Source of the DNA: Cucumis sativus
Lineage: Eukaryota > Streptophyta > Magnoliopsida > Cucurbitales > Cucurbitaceae
Reading direction: 5' to 3'
Assembly (NCBI RefSeq): GCF_000004075.3
Contig: NC_026658.2
Span: 10,838,075 to 10,902,074, forward strand
DNA length: 64,000 bases
Both the position numbers and the translations under genes were made by a program. Under the pieces are notes generated by a model. That model worked only from the letters and a program-made list of their open reading frames with translations, did not search any database and was not told where the DNA came from. Of this stretch, positions 1 through 13,203 are shown one piece after another; the first letter of the stretch is position 1; each line of letters opens with the position of its first letter.

Positions 1-140
1 TTAAGTTTTTTGAGAAATTGAATAACTTTGCAGATTCTTCTGTGAAAATGTATGAAGAACTTGGGAAGACCATTCAAGAATTTAAGAGTCATTACGAACA
101 GTGGAAAGCCCAGAGACTGGAGAAACAAGCGGGAATCTGA
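1..140 (+). CDS. C-terminal exon of an unrecognised protein (partial, cut by window edge)
   Basis: The frame is open from base 3 and ends at TGA 138-140, giving 46 codons. The peptide is charged and probably helical (it includes MYEELGKTIQEF and HYEQWKAQRLEKQ), as in a coiled-coil tail. The codon pattern looks protein-like, and an A/T-rich stretch like a 3'UTR follows. The start, the upstream exons and any acceptor lie outside the window or are unclear; an AG near base 33 could be an acceptor. I do not recognise the family. It could also be chance open sequence, but the amphipathic peptide ending in a clean stop favours a real last exon. Confidence 0.45.
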   Translation, partial: KFFEKLNNFADSSVKMYEELGKTIQEFKSHYEQWKAQRLEKQAGI

Positions 141-1572
141 GTATGAAGAAGAAAATGGGAAGGAAAAGGTAAGAGGGATTTGTATATGAGAAACAAAATA
201 AAGAAGGCTGTTCTATGTCTTACCGAAACCTGGAAGCAGAAAATAAAGGAGAAGCTGATGCAAAACAAGCACATATAAATATAAAAGTACATATATGAAG
301 ATAAGAAGATTGATGTTGGAAGGTGTAATTACGAGTGTTTTACATTTACACGTCAAAATAGAATCAATTTGCAGAGTTAATATTAGGGGGCATTGTACAG
401 TTCTATTTCTCCATATAAAACACAATGACACACCTTCTCTATCTTGTTCTAGTTCATTCATATGAAACTTCATCACATCATTCATTCTCATTATATTGTT
501 GGGTAATCTGTTCTCTCTTCTATGAATGAACTTGAATTTTGTCTTGTTTCTTCAGGGATCAAAAGTCCAACCATTATTGTTTTCTAACGAGTGTTTCATA
601 GTGTTTTAAATTAAATAAATATTCATCACTTTCTAGCAACTATATGATTTCATTTAATTATTGTATTATACACCATAGTTTTATTGGATTTGCGTTGTAT
701 TGAAATATCTTCCCCGTTTCTTGTCTGCACGTAGGCAGCATCTCCTTTCTTAATTCAATATATATTTCCATCTACTTAACTTTAATATATAGCAAATAAA
801 CATCAAACTCCTTATAATTCATTTAATTTTTTTACTTTACTTTATATCACTCTTAATTTTTTAAACTTTTTTTTTGTAAATAACGAAGATAAATTGTAAA
901 TGGACAATTTCGTAGATACAAACCATTAAACGTATCATAAATTACCTTTTTGTCTTCTAAAAAATTCTTGCAATTGTATTATTTTTATTTTTTTTCATCT
1001 TATTTCAATCCATCAACTTAATACTTTTTTTAAAGAGAATTATCAAAAGTAACAAATCTGATAAAATATTTACAATATATAGCAAAGTTTCATATTCTAT
1101 CGATAATAAACATTGATAGATATTGATATGTTCCTATCAGGACATAGATAGAATTCAAAATTTTGTTACATGTTGTAAATATTTTAATTTATTTTGTTAT
1201 TTTTAAAATACCTTGTTTTAATTTATTTCCTAATAATTTGGTACATTTCAAATATCAGAAAGTATTTTTTATAGTTTCACTCACATTGAAAAATACTGAA
1301 ATATTAGGAAGAAAAAAAAAAGGAAAAGCAAAATTTGGTATCCTAACAATTAAACTTGAGAGCCTCAAACTAAATTTAAGAGAAAGGAAATTACGGAAAA
1401 GACTCCTCATGCAATCCCACACACGAGCACGCACGTAATTCTGTTCCTTTTTATAAAGGAAGAAAAATGAGAGGAAAAGAAAAGAAAGAAAAAAAGCGGG
1501 AAGGAAACGTTTAACAATTGAATGTTGAAAAAGGGAAAATAACGAACCTGGATGGGTACAGATAGTGTTTTT
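141..1572. other. Intergenic, AT-rich
   Basis: Probable 3'UTR of the left-edge gene, then AT-rich DNA up to the stop of the LEA2 gene. Apart from the palindromic element at about 1035-1212 I see nothing protein-like. The 3'UTR of the LEA2 gene must lie just left of 1573. Confidence 0.6.
1035..1212. repeat. MITE-like palindrome, copy A
   Basis: An AT-rich imperfect inverted repeat. The left arm (aaaatatttacaa then atagcaaa) returns as the complement in the right arm (ttgttac then ttgtaaatatttt), around a core with several copies of attgatag/ctatc. Copies B (33230-33380) and C (37203-37372) share the arrangement. There is no coding capacity. I recall a very abundant cucurbit MITE with this arm, but the family name and target-site duplication are not established here. 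Confidence 0.6.
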
Positions 1573-2317
1573 CTACCACAGCTTCATGCTATGATCACAC
1601 TTCTCCTCCATCACTTTCGTCTTCCCCATTTCCTTCTTCACCAATATCTTGCATGTTACTTTTGCCCTAATCCTCCATCTCATCTCCATCCAGTACAACT
1701 TCATCTTCATTGGACCTCTCACATCCACCTTCATTCTCAGTGTTTTCCCTTCCTTCTCCCAATCCTCAAATGCTTTACCCGTACTACTCGATAATCTGAT
1801 ACCAGATCCTTTCACCTTTACTCTCATTACCGTCACGTTCCTCGGTGGCTGGTACAACAACGGCAATGCACCTTCGCACAGCATCACATCCGATAAATTC
1901 ATGGAGACGGTGCTGTTTTTCTCGTAGTAGATTCCGATATTTTTGTTGTGGTTTTCTGCTCGTATTGTGACATTGAATTGGGGAGAGAATGAGGTGGTGT
2001 TTGGTTTGATTCTGCTGATGGATACAGCGAGAATGGAGAAGCGAGGAAGGTCAGGTTGGAGGATTAGGAAGACGAGAGCGGAAGTGATGGCCGAGAGGAG
2101 GAGGAGTAGGAGAATGAAGCAGAGGAAACGGCGGCAGGGGGAGGGGCGGTGGTGGTGGCGAGTGTAGAGGTTGAAGCGGGCGGCGTTTTCAGGAGGAGGA
2201 ATTCGGTAGACTTGGTCTTTGGGGATTTGGATGACGTAGGTAGCAAGAAGGAGGGCTTTTGAGCGGATTATTAGAAGCGGAATCAGGGTTAAGAGTGGGG
2301 TGAACACGGTCGGCCAT
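1573..2317 (-). CDS. NDR1/HIN1-like protein 13-type LEA2 membrane protein (frame interrupted by one base)
   Basis: A single-exon gene with its stop at 1573-1575. The long open frame gives the whole conserved body: YVIQIPKDQVYRIPPPENA, a basic stretch before one membrane segment (CFILLLLLLSAITSALVFLIL), then the LEA2 domain with NIGIYYEKNS and LCEGALPLLYQ. The family's usual start, MADRVHP, is present at ATG 2317 but one frame away from the body. The two join in phase only if one base near 2244-2248 is ignored, giving about 247 residues, normal for the family. The alternative upstream start at 2412 would add an atypical hydrophobic leader. Such proteins sit in the plasma membrane and act in defence and stress responses. 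The single extra base is either a genuine lesion or an assembly error. Confidence 0.85.
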
Positions 2318-3653
2318 GGAAGATCAAACACAGTATAGAACAGAAATGGAGGAATGAGAAGGGAGAAGAGGAAGGGCGTAAAAGAGAGAGAAGGAAGTAA
2401 GAGGTGAGGCACTGTTTTGCTACTCTGTTTTTGTTTTCTACGTCCTTTTTTTTTATCATGACGTGAGGTCGTGACTGCATCGCCTTCTTTTAAAATATAA
2501 ATGATAAGGATATTCTTTCATAACTTCACAACTAACTTTTTTCTCTTTTTTTTTTCAATTTTAATTTTATTCTCTTGTACAAAAACAATTAGAACTATTT
2601 AACAGTTTTTACTATTCACTCACTAATTCCTTTTTTTTTTTTTTTTTCATTTTATACATAAATAGAGTTTTTTAGCTCAAAAGTAAGAATGTGACGTCTT
2701 CTTAGTTTTTACTCACCTGCAAGGAAATCAAGTTTTTAATATTATATTAAATGATCAAATGACTCGTTAATTAAATTTAAAAATATGTGGTGTGTTCTCT
2801 ACAAGCCGTCAATAAGGCTCAATAATTAATGAAATTAAAATAGAAATATAGTTGAATTATGTGATATGTTATGCTCATACATATATTTAACTTGGTGATA
2901 TTGAGACAAGGCAGCTTCTTTTGTGCTTTAAGAAAGACTGAATATGTATCATTGTGGCAAACTTCAGAAGGTTCAATTTGTTTGCCCATGGTTCAATGTT
3001 GTAGAAACCCAAAAGAACATTCTAAAAGTAATCGAACTAATTTAGGAATCTGAGAAATCATTGAAGTTAAAAAGCCATGATTTGATGCCCTAATCTAGGT
3101 CATCCAGGGCCACAAAGAAGAATAAAAAAGTTGAAGACAGTAGGCACCAATTAGTAGGCTTAGATTAAAGCAGAGAATAAAAGAAGACATATATCAAGTC
3201 TCTGCTCTGCCAAGGGAGGCAGGCAGTCCAAAGCCCGCAGCAAGGTGACCCCCACTATACGATTATGCTGCTTAGTTTTAGAGGATAATAAAATCAAAGT
3301 GCCCCCTCTTCGCCTTGCTGGCTTCTTCTATATATATACTAAAAACAAAGCCAAAGCCAGGCCAGCATCATCATAAAATAAAAATCAAAGAGTTTTGAGG
3401 TTTGTTTTCTTCTTCAAACACAAACGGATGAAGGATGAAGGACGAAGGAAGGATGAAGGACGAAGGAAGGATGAAGGACGAAGGAAGGATGAAGGACGAA
3501 GGGTGCCATTTGAAACCACAACCACTCCCAGATTCGTACACTAAATAAAAGATCCCCATCTTACTATTGATGGACAACAAAGCCTACTACCATCTTCTGT
3601 GCACCAACATTAGATACTAACTTACACTACCTTCCTTCAACCCCATCAGCTCC
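2318..3653. other. Intergenic between LEA2 gene and Argonaute gene
   Basis: Contains the LEA2 promoter (just right of 2317), AT-rich DNA to about 3050, a less AT-rich stretch at 3060-3330 in which I found no convincing ORF, tRNA or hairpin, a plus-strand TATA-like tatatatata near 3330, and the 18-bp minisatellite at 3427-3500. The right end must contain the Argonaute 3'UTR (minus strand). Confidence 0.5.
3427..3500. repeat. 18-bp minisatellite, about four units
   Basis: Tandem units of ggatgaaggacgaaggaa, nearly perfect, built from the smaller motif ggatgaa/ggacgaa. It lies about 150-230 bp downstream of the Argonaute stop codon, so it is probably inside or next to that gene's 3'UTR. On the minus strand it reads as repeated Ser-Phe-Ile-Leu-Pro, which is a repeat artefact, not a protein. 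Confidence 0.85.
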
Positions 3654-6600
3654 TCAACAGAAGAACATGGAATTGCAAACCTTCTCCTGCAATCTCGGCA
3701 GTTGGGGCACAGGAACTGCTCCTGCACTTGTCAGCCCGCCATCGCTCGAGGCTGTCTCTGATGTTTCTTCAAACTTTATAAACTGCCCAATCTGGGTGGC
3801 TGCCAAATGAGCGTAGCAGACGGGAGCAACTGCAAAAATGACATAAGAGCACAATATTAATTAATAAAGCCACAGGCCAACTTTTTGGGTTTGGTTACAC
3901 TCTCATGGGCTGGCTATGAACATGGAACATAGACTTACCAACAGAAATCGCTGTAGTACTTCTTTGGTATCTAAACAAACAAAATACACAATGATAAGAA
4001 CAAACATATTATGAACCCGTGTATGAAGAATGTGATTCATTTCCATTAAATATTTACTTACACGTAGGATAGAGAGTGCACTAGTTCTTGCAGGTCATCT
4101 GCAGAAAAACCAACTTCATCTAACAGAACGTGATAATGAGTTGGCCTTGTAGTACCCTTGGAGAGTATAAATGAGAAATGAGATTAGCAACAAAACAAAA
4201 GGAATGGTCCTGAAAGAAAGTTACGAACACAGTACTCACAATCATTCCAGCATGAGCACAGAGATAGAAATCGTTGTTTCTTGGATGACAAATTTTGTTG
4301 TCAATAATAGTTCCTAAACAGAGGGGTCGTCAATGAGTACATTATGTAGTTCAGAGGTAGAATAATTACAATAACACGCCATAAAGGCAATCTGAATACC
4401 GGGAGGAACGTTGTCAGGAGATCCAGGCTGAAAGAACTTAGTGTGATGGTTCTTCTGGGCCACGATCACCACAAACTTGGGGTTCCAATTTTCATCAAGG
4501 AACTTGCAAGACTATAAACATTTTCAAGAATTAAGATTATCTTATATTTCAAATTGACGAATTATAAAAGATTTCAAGAATTGTTTAACCACGCTGTTTA
4601 CAAAACCTGGATAATCTGATCTAATTCAACATTTAGCACTTGGTTAAATTGGGATTCACTGACACCATCCCTGCTCAGAAACAAGCATAAAAGCAACTTT
4701 TAGAAGTATTCAAAATATAGACAGGAAGCTGTGCATTGCTAACAAATAACAAATGTGATATCTCAAACATAAATAGTCATGTTGAACCAAATGTTGTAAG
4801 ACCATGTAATACCACTGATTAAAGGATCCGACCCTCTACTACTGTCCAAACCATAGCATTAGGAGAAATGCTTGCCTGAATATGATAATCTGATCTGGCT
4901 TTCTTTTTCCTGAACTAGTATAGAAGTCAAGTAGAAGCTCCCTGAAAAAGTGAAACCGAACTTCTGAAGTCAACAATGCACAAACCATAAGGCATACAGC
5001 AATTGTTTAATGCAGGAAGATGCAGAGATATATACAGTTATTAGTATTTTTCGAATATCTAATTATAAGATGTACTTGAAACATAGCTGCCTAACTTGAC
5101 AAAACTAGGGGACACAGCCCTGGATCCTATTCTCCGCAGACTTTATGTGCTTTAAGCATGAAAAATAGCCAAAAAGTATATTGAAAAAATTCATAGTGGC
5201 TTATAAACCAAGCATCACGAATTCACATTTGCTATTATTATATTTGAAATTTCAAAACCAAGAAATTGTCCGTTAACCTTGGTTTTTAAATTTCACCAAA
5301 AATTATGGAATAAAGAAACTTTAATGCAATCAGTATACACAGTCGAATGGGGACTCAACATAATACAGCTATATCTTGAGTTCAAGAAGCAAAATAAAGC
5401 TATCACCTCATTATTCCATCATCTTCAGTATCAGAAATACGCTTGTACAAAGAATCAATCATCTCCACTTTTGGAGATTGGGTACGTACTGCAGCTCGGT
5501 AACGAGAGATCAATGGCCACTGTCTAGAACTGACCACCTACAGAATATGTAGAAAACCTTTTCAAGAGAATGTTATTGAACAAATTATGGTCAAAGGTAT
5601 CACCCACAGTTAGATGATATTAGAAGGCATTCTCAGTAAAAGAGAGGCAATAGAGTCATATAATAAGTATGAAATCAAGCAAGTTACCGCAGCAATAGAC
5701 GGAATATCTGACTGTCCTGGAGAACCATGTGAAACATCCATACCCAGGATAATTGTTGGAACTTTTGAAACCATAGGAATGGATGGAGAATGCTCCACTG
5801 CTAACAAGGAATTAAGCCCACCAAGCTGCAAAAGATGCGAGAAATTAGCCAGAAGCATGCAACATTTAAAAACATGATCACCAGGCACATGGCTTATCCC
5901 ATGTGCAAGAAAAAAAGTGAACCAGGGAGAACACAAGATCCCAATAAAATAAACGCAAGACATAGACTTACCTTGGCGTTGATCTTAAGGAGTACATTTG
6001 TGAGGTATTGGTCATTTACCCGTGTAGGAGCAATACACTGAGTAACAATTCCAAATTCTGCAAGATTTTTTTTCTTCCAAGGACCTACGTAATGACAGTA
6101 AAATTGTCCACTTCATCCTGGAAAACCATCATATTTAGGGTACCAAAATAAACTTTACCATAAAGATCAGAATTCTTTCTCTCAGGTAGTAGACAAAGAA
6201 GAAATTGTGGTTGTCCAGGAAGTTTAGACTGAACTTCCTCAAACATCTTCTCCACTCTAACCATAGGTGGGGCACGTCTAAACTGTGGATTTTCTTCAAA
6301 AACATCAAAAGGAGCCTCTATTGCCTACACAAACCACCAAAACAGTAACTCGATCAGTATTTATAATTTGTAGCAATGAAGTATCAACCTCAGCTAACTT
6401 ACAATGCCCTTCATATCACCACATTTTATCAGGTCTCTGACAAGGCCACGTGTATCACAGCGCGCTGAGAAGTTCACCACAGCCCATCGCTCTATTTTAG
6501 TAGGTTGAGCCAATTTCTAGCATTCAACAACACTGTAAATTACACAGGATTAATAAGAAATTTACAAAATGAAAGAAACACCAACCTTATTATTGAAATT

Positions 6601-8998
6601 CCATCGGCCATTACGAGGAAAAAAATCTTCCCCATTGCCCACTTTCAACTTCAAAATTGAAAAATTTATCAGATAACTAACAAAATTAAGTGGTCAAGCA
6701 GCCAAATAAACTACAATTTTAGAAGCCAAATGCAAGTAATACCTTGGGTGCAGGTAGAACACGGCCTTCAACTTGAATGAAGCTTGAATTAATAGCAATT
6801 CCACATGACCGTAACATCGGCTCAGCATCATATTTGTTCCTTCTCAACGACTGCATCGACCTCAATGATTCAGCATAAAGAATGAATAAAAATAAAATTA
6901 AAAATGTTGCATGAGTAAGACAAGACCTACATCGGACAAAACCCTCATCCTTTCTTGTGGCTTTTGCCTCGATTTCTCAACAAGTGAGGCTCTTTGAAAT
7001 GTGGACAGTGCTTTTGTGTATCGTTGTAGTGATACCAAAGAGCACAACTGAAAAAGGAAGAGAAGCATTCATGAGCAAGAAAAGCAATCGCTGGCATTAT
7101 GACCTATTCAAATCTAAGAAGGAATAATTAATCCACCTCAACAGGGATAAAAGTGGGACGCTTGGGCTTCCCCACATTTATACAAGGAAGATCTGATGAA
7201 TATCGAAGTTCGATGTTCCGATGCTTGACAAAATAATCATAAACAGTGATTTCAATGCAGTCTTCATCATTTCCACCTTTCTGTTTCAAAGTAAACCTAT
7301 AACATGCACCAAAAATAAAGTTATATATCCAAATAAGAAAGAAGACGACGTCTAGGAGTGAAACTAATATCATTATTTATTGGAAATTTTAACTTAAAAT
7401 GAAAAGGAAATGGCAACTAGATAACAGCAAGAAAACAATACGTTTGCTCTTTACAAGGCTTTTCACTTAATCCAGTTATCTTGTATTCTGCATTGGAGGG
7501 GCTTGCTTTAATCCTCAAATTCTTGAGTGTCCGTTTAGCCTGTTATTTAATTAAAACTTATGAAAAAAGCTGTAAGGAAATGAAAAAAAGGTAGCACAGA
7601 TAAAAACAAATCAGCCGTTGATCACCTTGGTCCAGTCAAGTGAGAAAGGATCTCTGACATTCTGGTTTGCAATTAAAAAGTCCACAACAGGACCAGGCTG
7701 TATAATCATGGTTGTGGAAACATCTGAAGGGAAAATAATATAGAACCAATTAGACTAATAGTAAATCCAAACATATGAGAACGAGTATGATTGTGAAGAC
7801 TTACCAATATTCAAAGAGAGGCCACTCTGTGTTGTTCTAAAACTAGAGTGGAAGCCTCTACAGCCAAGAACTCCACCGCCTACATCAGTACAAGAGTTTG
7901 GGTCATTATGGAAAAATGACTGTCTGACAAGTAGGCAACCTCTGCAGTAAAACGGGTTTGTGTTAGAAAAAGTATCAGAATAATTCAACAATCAGATGCA
8001 ATAGAGATGATATTTTCTGAATGAGCAAACCCAGAATGTTGTACTTACTGCTTTGATGCATTCTGCCGTAAGATAATATCCAACACCCTGATGGCCTCTT
8101 GGAAATTCTCAGATTCCTGACCACGTAAAGCACTTGCTATAGCCTGCATTGGTATCTTAGCCGCAAAGCTGATTTCTACCTTAAATGATTTTGAACGGTA
8201 GGGTCGTTTCATCCTTTTTCGGTCTCCATTATTGGGACTTCCATGCCCATCGGGACTACAGTTACCATTGTTCCTGTAGGAATTAAACAATATGATGTAG
8301 TGACAAACTAACAGGTTTGATTTGAGAGATTTTACTCGAGTAGGTTCAATCATAATGAAGAACAATTATAATTATACCTGTTTGACGTAATATCCTCAAG
8401 AACAACAGTAAATTCAAGTTTATTCCTTGGGAGAGGCCCAACAGTAAACAAACTCTTTTCTCCATCGTAAGCAAAATCTTTACCAGCCAGTTCAGAATTA
8501 TATGTTTCATGAACCTTGTCGATAACCTTTCTTCCTACGCCCTTGCCATCAACTGGGCGACCATCTTCATATGCAAGTGCAACCTACAAATTGTGAATGA
8601 TGTTTAAAAATGAACATGATCATAATCAATCTACCGCTAGCATAAAAATCATTTAAATTCAAAGCAAAAACGCTGAATATGAATCCAGAGAAACAAAAAA
8701 TTGATATGAAGATAAGAGGACAGTTATAGAGAAAGGAACGTACACTATAGTGAAAAAAGTGCCCTTCTATATTGGTCACATTCACTTTAAAATGATTCGT
8801 GAGCAGAGATATCTTCTGGCCTTTTGAAGCAAGGCCACGTCGTGCAATTGGAACTCGCACAACCTTTTTTTTCACAATTTCGGGAGCCTGCTCTAGCTCA
8901 GCTTGAATTGGAACGACATTTGGGGGAATTGGGGGAGGCGGAGGTGGAGGAGGCAACACTGCATCAGCTCCATTTCCATCTGGCTCATTTGAACTCAT
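3654..8998 (-). CDS. AGO4: AGO4-clade Argonaute (RNA-directed DNA methylation)
   Basis: AGO4-type proteins bind 24-nt siRNAs and guide DNA methylation in the nucleus. I built 22 coding exons: 8744-8998, 8378-8583, 8049-8273, 7805-7941, 7626-7723, 7442-7539, 7137-7296, 6931-7047, 6743-6850, 6586-6648, 6403-6516, 6159-6324, 5972-6084, 5688-5825, 5407-5537, 4876-4941, 4607-4670, 4400-4511, 4240-4313, 4062-4156, 3939-3970, 3654-3829. They sum to 2748 bases in phase, 915 residues, close to the family's usual ~920. The N-terminus is proline-rich (eight Pro in a row) and leads to VRVPIARRG and [10 protein letters not shown]. The slicer residues are present: D650 ([12 protein letters not shown]), D733 (IIIFRDGVSES) and H865 (CYAHLAAT). 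The C-terminus is NSMFFC. One intron (4671-4875) begins with GC instead of GT. Clade members AGO6 and AGO9 are less likely from remembered sequence. Confidence 0.93.
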
Positions 8999-10385
8999 CC
9001 TGAAGTAATTTACGTAATAGTAAGGCACAAGACTAGATGAACACGGAACTATTAAGATCAAAAACCCTCAACTCATACTCATACGCCAACCGAACTACCA
9101 ACAGTAAAATCCAAATTCCCCATTCAGAGCGACGGCAATATAACAACGACCTATATAGAACCAGGACATATTCAACACAATGTAAGACTGTATGTAGATA
9201 ATTGTAATTAACCATAGAAGCCAGTTTCAGAGAACTTCCAAAACAGGCAAACCATGTGAGAAACCTAATACAAACCAATTACGTTGAGAGAAATTCACCA
9301 GACGCACGAAGTATTCCCAGTTACATCAAATTAGAACACCACATGCTTGGATAAATAATGATGACGTTCATAATAATAACACGAGGGGTCCACTAAAAGT
9401 AAAAATCTGTAACAGATATATCATCAAAAGGCACGAAAACGTTAAAAACGAGAACCCATAGTTTCAAAATTAGACAAGAGAATCAAGACGTAGAACAATG
9501 AAGCACAAAGAAGCTTGACTGACAGCTTAAAGAAACGTCAGCGACAGAAATGTGCATATCATAATTCCTATCCAACGAAGCGGAGCAAAAACATCAACCA
9601 GCTGGTCCAACTAGTAAATTAGAACCCATAAGAACATTGACAATCAGCATGCAAACACACATGCACACAAGCTTTAACAGATAGAACCTACAGTAGTATG
9701 GATGATCCACCATCATTTCAAAACAGAGCGCCCACAATAAAAAATAAGGACAAATTAAAAATTAAATAAATAAATAACGACGTCGCATGTGGACAATCGG
9801 CCGAGAAACTTAAAGCATTAACCGATCATCACTAATATTTCTTCGAAAACAAAAACAGAAGAAAGAAAACCGCAGAAAAATACACAAACTGGTATGATCG
9901 GGAAAAGAAAACACTAGTCATTTCCAGAAAAACCGATTCAGGTACGAATTAGAAGAAAACGTTGAAAATACAGCAGTCCCAACAACAAAAAGAAAAAAAA
10001 AGTCCAAAAAAAAAAAAAAAAGACGAATCATCTTAAGAAGCTTTTAAGAAGGAAGAATAATCTGGAAGAAAGAGGTGAAATAAAACTAAAAGAGAAGCGC
10101 ATTGTAGAGTTGACAGTCGAGAGTAGCCGCATTCTTTCTCAAAATGAAAAGAAGTACGAAAAAAAAATATAAATATAATAAGCAGAGAAGTGACGAAAAG
10201 AATTCAGAAGGCATAAACACATGAGAGACAGAGAATGAGGTAAGAGTTAGAAGAATAAAAAAGAAGGAAGCGATGATGAAATCATTACCTTAATCACAGA
10301 AGCGAAGAGGAGAGGGAAGAGTGTGAAAACCCTAGAAACTGGAAATATGAAGAGTATGAACTATAGCTCAGTTCGAGTCAAACAC
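8999..10385 (-). other. Argonaute 5'UTR with a 1.3-kb leader intron
   Basis: Upstream of the ATG at 8998 a good acceptor (acttcag, then g before ATG) lies at 9000-9005, and a good donor (attaag then gtaatg) at 10287. The leader intron is therefore about 9000-10287 and a non-coding first exon runs from 10288 to roughly 10385. The ORFs in the intron show no family resemblance. A long leader intron is common in plant Argonaute genes. The transcription start is estimated only from the TATA box. Confidence 0.7.
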
Positions 10386-10403
10386 AATTCATGCTCGCGC
10401 TTT

Positions 10404-10430
10404 CTCTCTCTCTATATATATATATATCGT
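10404..10430 (-). promoter_or_regulatory. TATA box and CT-rich start region of the Argonaute gene
   Basis: The minus strand reads gatatatatatatatagagagagaga: an extended TATA run directly upstream of a GA-rich stretch, about 25-45 bases before the inferred first exon. The position fits a plant core promoter. Confidence 0.55.
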
Positions 10431-13203
10431 ACATGTAAATGGATAGAGAGATGAAATCAGCTCCCAATAACGACGTTATGTTTTTCACTTCCTCTGTTTC
10501 ATCTTTATATAAATAAAAGAATAAAATCGTAAGCTGAGAGTTGGGTGAATCCTAACCGTCTCCCCCAGGGATCCGTTTGGATGAAAAGATGTGCGAAATG
10601 GACGGTCACAATTTGATGGTGGCGTCTTCCCAAAAACGTCACTCGCGTTGCTCAAACTTCTCGAATTTGCCGCGTGTAAAACAAACCCTACTCTGAAACT
10701 GACTTTTTTGCCACCATCAAAATCTAAAAATGGCGGCTTTGTCCCTCCTCCCACACTCTATGGTGCGCGGCTGCGGGTGCGGGTCCCATTTCCTACTCCA
10801 ATTGACACCGCATCATTTACGCTGCGGTAAATAATACTATTATTAATAATACTAATTTATTACGCATTAAATATGTTATTTATAATAGGTGCAATGTGGG
10901 GCCCTCCCCCCCCCCTCTAACCAATAATATAATATAAATCAAATATACCTTTTTATATATCAAACTAATTTTGTGATCTTAAGAAATATAATAAGGTATG
11001 GTTTGAATCCTATTTTGTTAAAGTGTCTATCTATCACAAATGACTAATGCTGTTGTGTACTTATTATTTCTAAGATCACTGGTTGCGGTTTTAGAACATA
11101 GTTATGTACAAATAGATTTTTTAAAAAGAAGATTTAGTGAAGAAAGGAAGAGAAAGGAGAAAGTTGAATGATTAAAATAGGATTTGAAGGAATATAGTAA
11201 AAGTAATAGTAGGAGTAGTGGTGGGGTAAAAGAGGTAAATAAATAATGGAAGTGGATGTACTAGAAAAGATAATAGTAGTGGGTTAGAACATTTCTCGAG
11301 TACAGGCGTGGTATCCCATCCCATTACATTCGAATAATAAACTCTCTTCTTTCGTTTACCTTTTTTTTCTTTTTTAAGAAAATACTTTTTAAAATATTTA
11401 CACACAAAAAAATAAATAATAAAATTTTACACTTCAATATACGTAGACATTTAAAATAAGACACCCTAAAAAATAATAAAATACACAAAGTATTTAGAAA
11501 CTCAAATTTTATGAAAAACTGGAATAGTGAATATTTTAGCTAAATGGAATGTGGAATAATCGGAATTTAATATTGAAATCATAAGATTGTTTAGGTCTGG
11601 AACTTTCCATATCCTGACTACTAAAGTTTTTGAAGTTTGAGTTTGTAAATATTTACAAATGCTTTAATAAACTTCTAGTAATAAACAATTTACCAAAAGG
11701 CAAATTTGTGAAGAAAAATAAAACCACATAACAAAAGTAATAAAGTGAATGTCCAAAAGGTTTAAAGTGAAGGACTAATTTAAATATCATACACAAAAAG
11801 TATTTTTTTAACCTATTTCAAAACTTCTCTATGTTTCTATTTTTTTAAAATTAAAAAATATATATAAACTATATATTTTTAAATTGTATGTAGAGCAATT
11901 TTATGAAATAATCAATCTATATATACGAAATGTATATATAGACAATGAATAATAAATATATAAGGGAACTTTTTATATGCTATAGGAAGAGAAAAATTAT
12001 CTTTCCATTTTTGTGAAGACATTAGGGATGGGAAGTTATTTCTTTCAACATCTACATTAATGTTTTTAATTATATTAGTAGTAATTCAATACAAATATCT
12101 TGAAATGAACCAATTCCACTTTTTTATTTTAGATATAGGTTTGAAGTCTAATAAATTTTGTTTTCTTATATGAAATGTATATAGATTGTTCTTTTTATTA
12201 TTTTTGAAAATTTTCCTTTGAAATTATTATTTCAAAACTTACTTTTGATTAATGAACATTAGAACTTTTAATATAAGTTTAAATTGAAGAACAATTTAAA
12301 AACATACATCAAACAAAGTATATCAAAAGTAGAATAGTAATATAGCAAAGCTTACAATAACATCTTTTTAAACTTCTAAGTATCTTAAAGACCAAAGTAA
12401 ATACTCAAAAGTGAAATCTAATTGTTGAATACAAAAATCAAAAGAAAGTAAGAAAAAAGTTTTGAAAATTTATTCTCTGCCCCTTTACGACACTTTTCTA
12501 TTTCTATAATCTATTCTACCATTCCATTATTATTTTCTCTAACGGAGAGTAGAAAAGTTGAACCTATAACATTAAAGTTCTATATCATGCAAGTTGAATT
12601 ATATTTGTTCAACCATATGTAAATACTATGATCATTGTTTAGTTGAAATTATCTTTCAAAAAGCAAAAATAATTTTAAATAAAATTGATAGACGACTCAA
12701 GAAAAACGACATTTAAAATTTAAAGTTTGAATAATACTCTCTAGAAGAAAGGACTGTTTTTCACTTGAATCAAAATCATTTAAACACGTTAAGATGGTCA
12801 AACCAATCGATAAAATGTAAATAATCAGCCAACAAAAAATAAATTTTCTTATTATTCAATTTCCATAAAGGCCTAAACAACAATAATTTTTTTTCCCTTC
12901 TCGCTTATCCAAAATTTCCTTTTTTTTTTCTTCCCTATTTACAATGTTACAGTCCAGATAAAACAAACAGCACCGGGATCTCTCTTCAAGCTTGCAAGCA
13001 GCACCAAAATGAAGGCATAAACCCCAGAGACAGCCTCTCACCTCAAATCGTATGTAACCTCAGCAGCAGCCATAAAACAGAGGCATTTTTTAGTTATATA
13101 ATGTACAGAGCCATTTTAGCCTCAAAACCAAACTTGCTCTCCTCAACTCAAACTTCAAGTTGTTAGAAATGTTGTTCAAAATTGGAATGTTCGTCTCATC
13201 ACT
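10431..13203. other. Intergenic between Argonaute and LARP1 genes
   Basis: The left part (to about 10830) is moderately GC-rich and has ORFs on both strands, but neither resembles a protein; it is likely the Argonaute upstream region. From 10830 to about 12840 it is very AT-rich, with a poly-C run near 10908 and no recognisable element. The right end (about 12850-13203) is probably the LARP1 3'UTR on the minus strand. Confidence 0.5.

Noticed and set aside
2064-2246. Minus-strand frame MLPTSSKSPKTKSTEF inside the LEA2 gene
   Set aside because: Another reading frame of the conserved LEA2 exon; the conserved protein is in the long frame ending at 1573.
3170-3330. Possible microRNA precursor (gccaagggaggcaggcagtcc region)
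   Set aside because: I compared it by eye with several conserved plant miRNAs (miR398, miR399, miR408) and found no good match or convincing hairpin arm.
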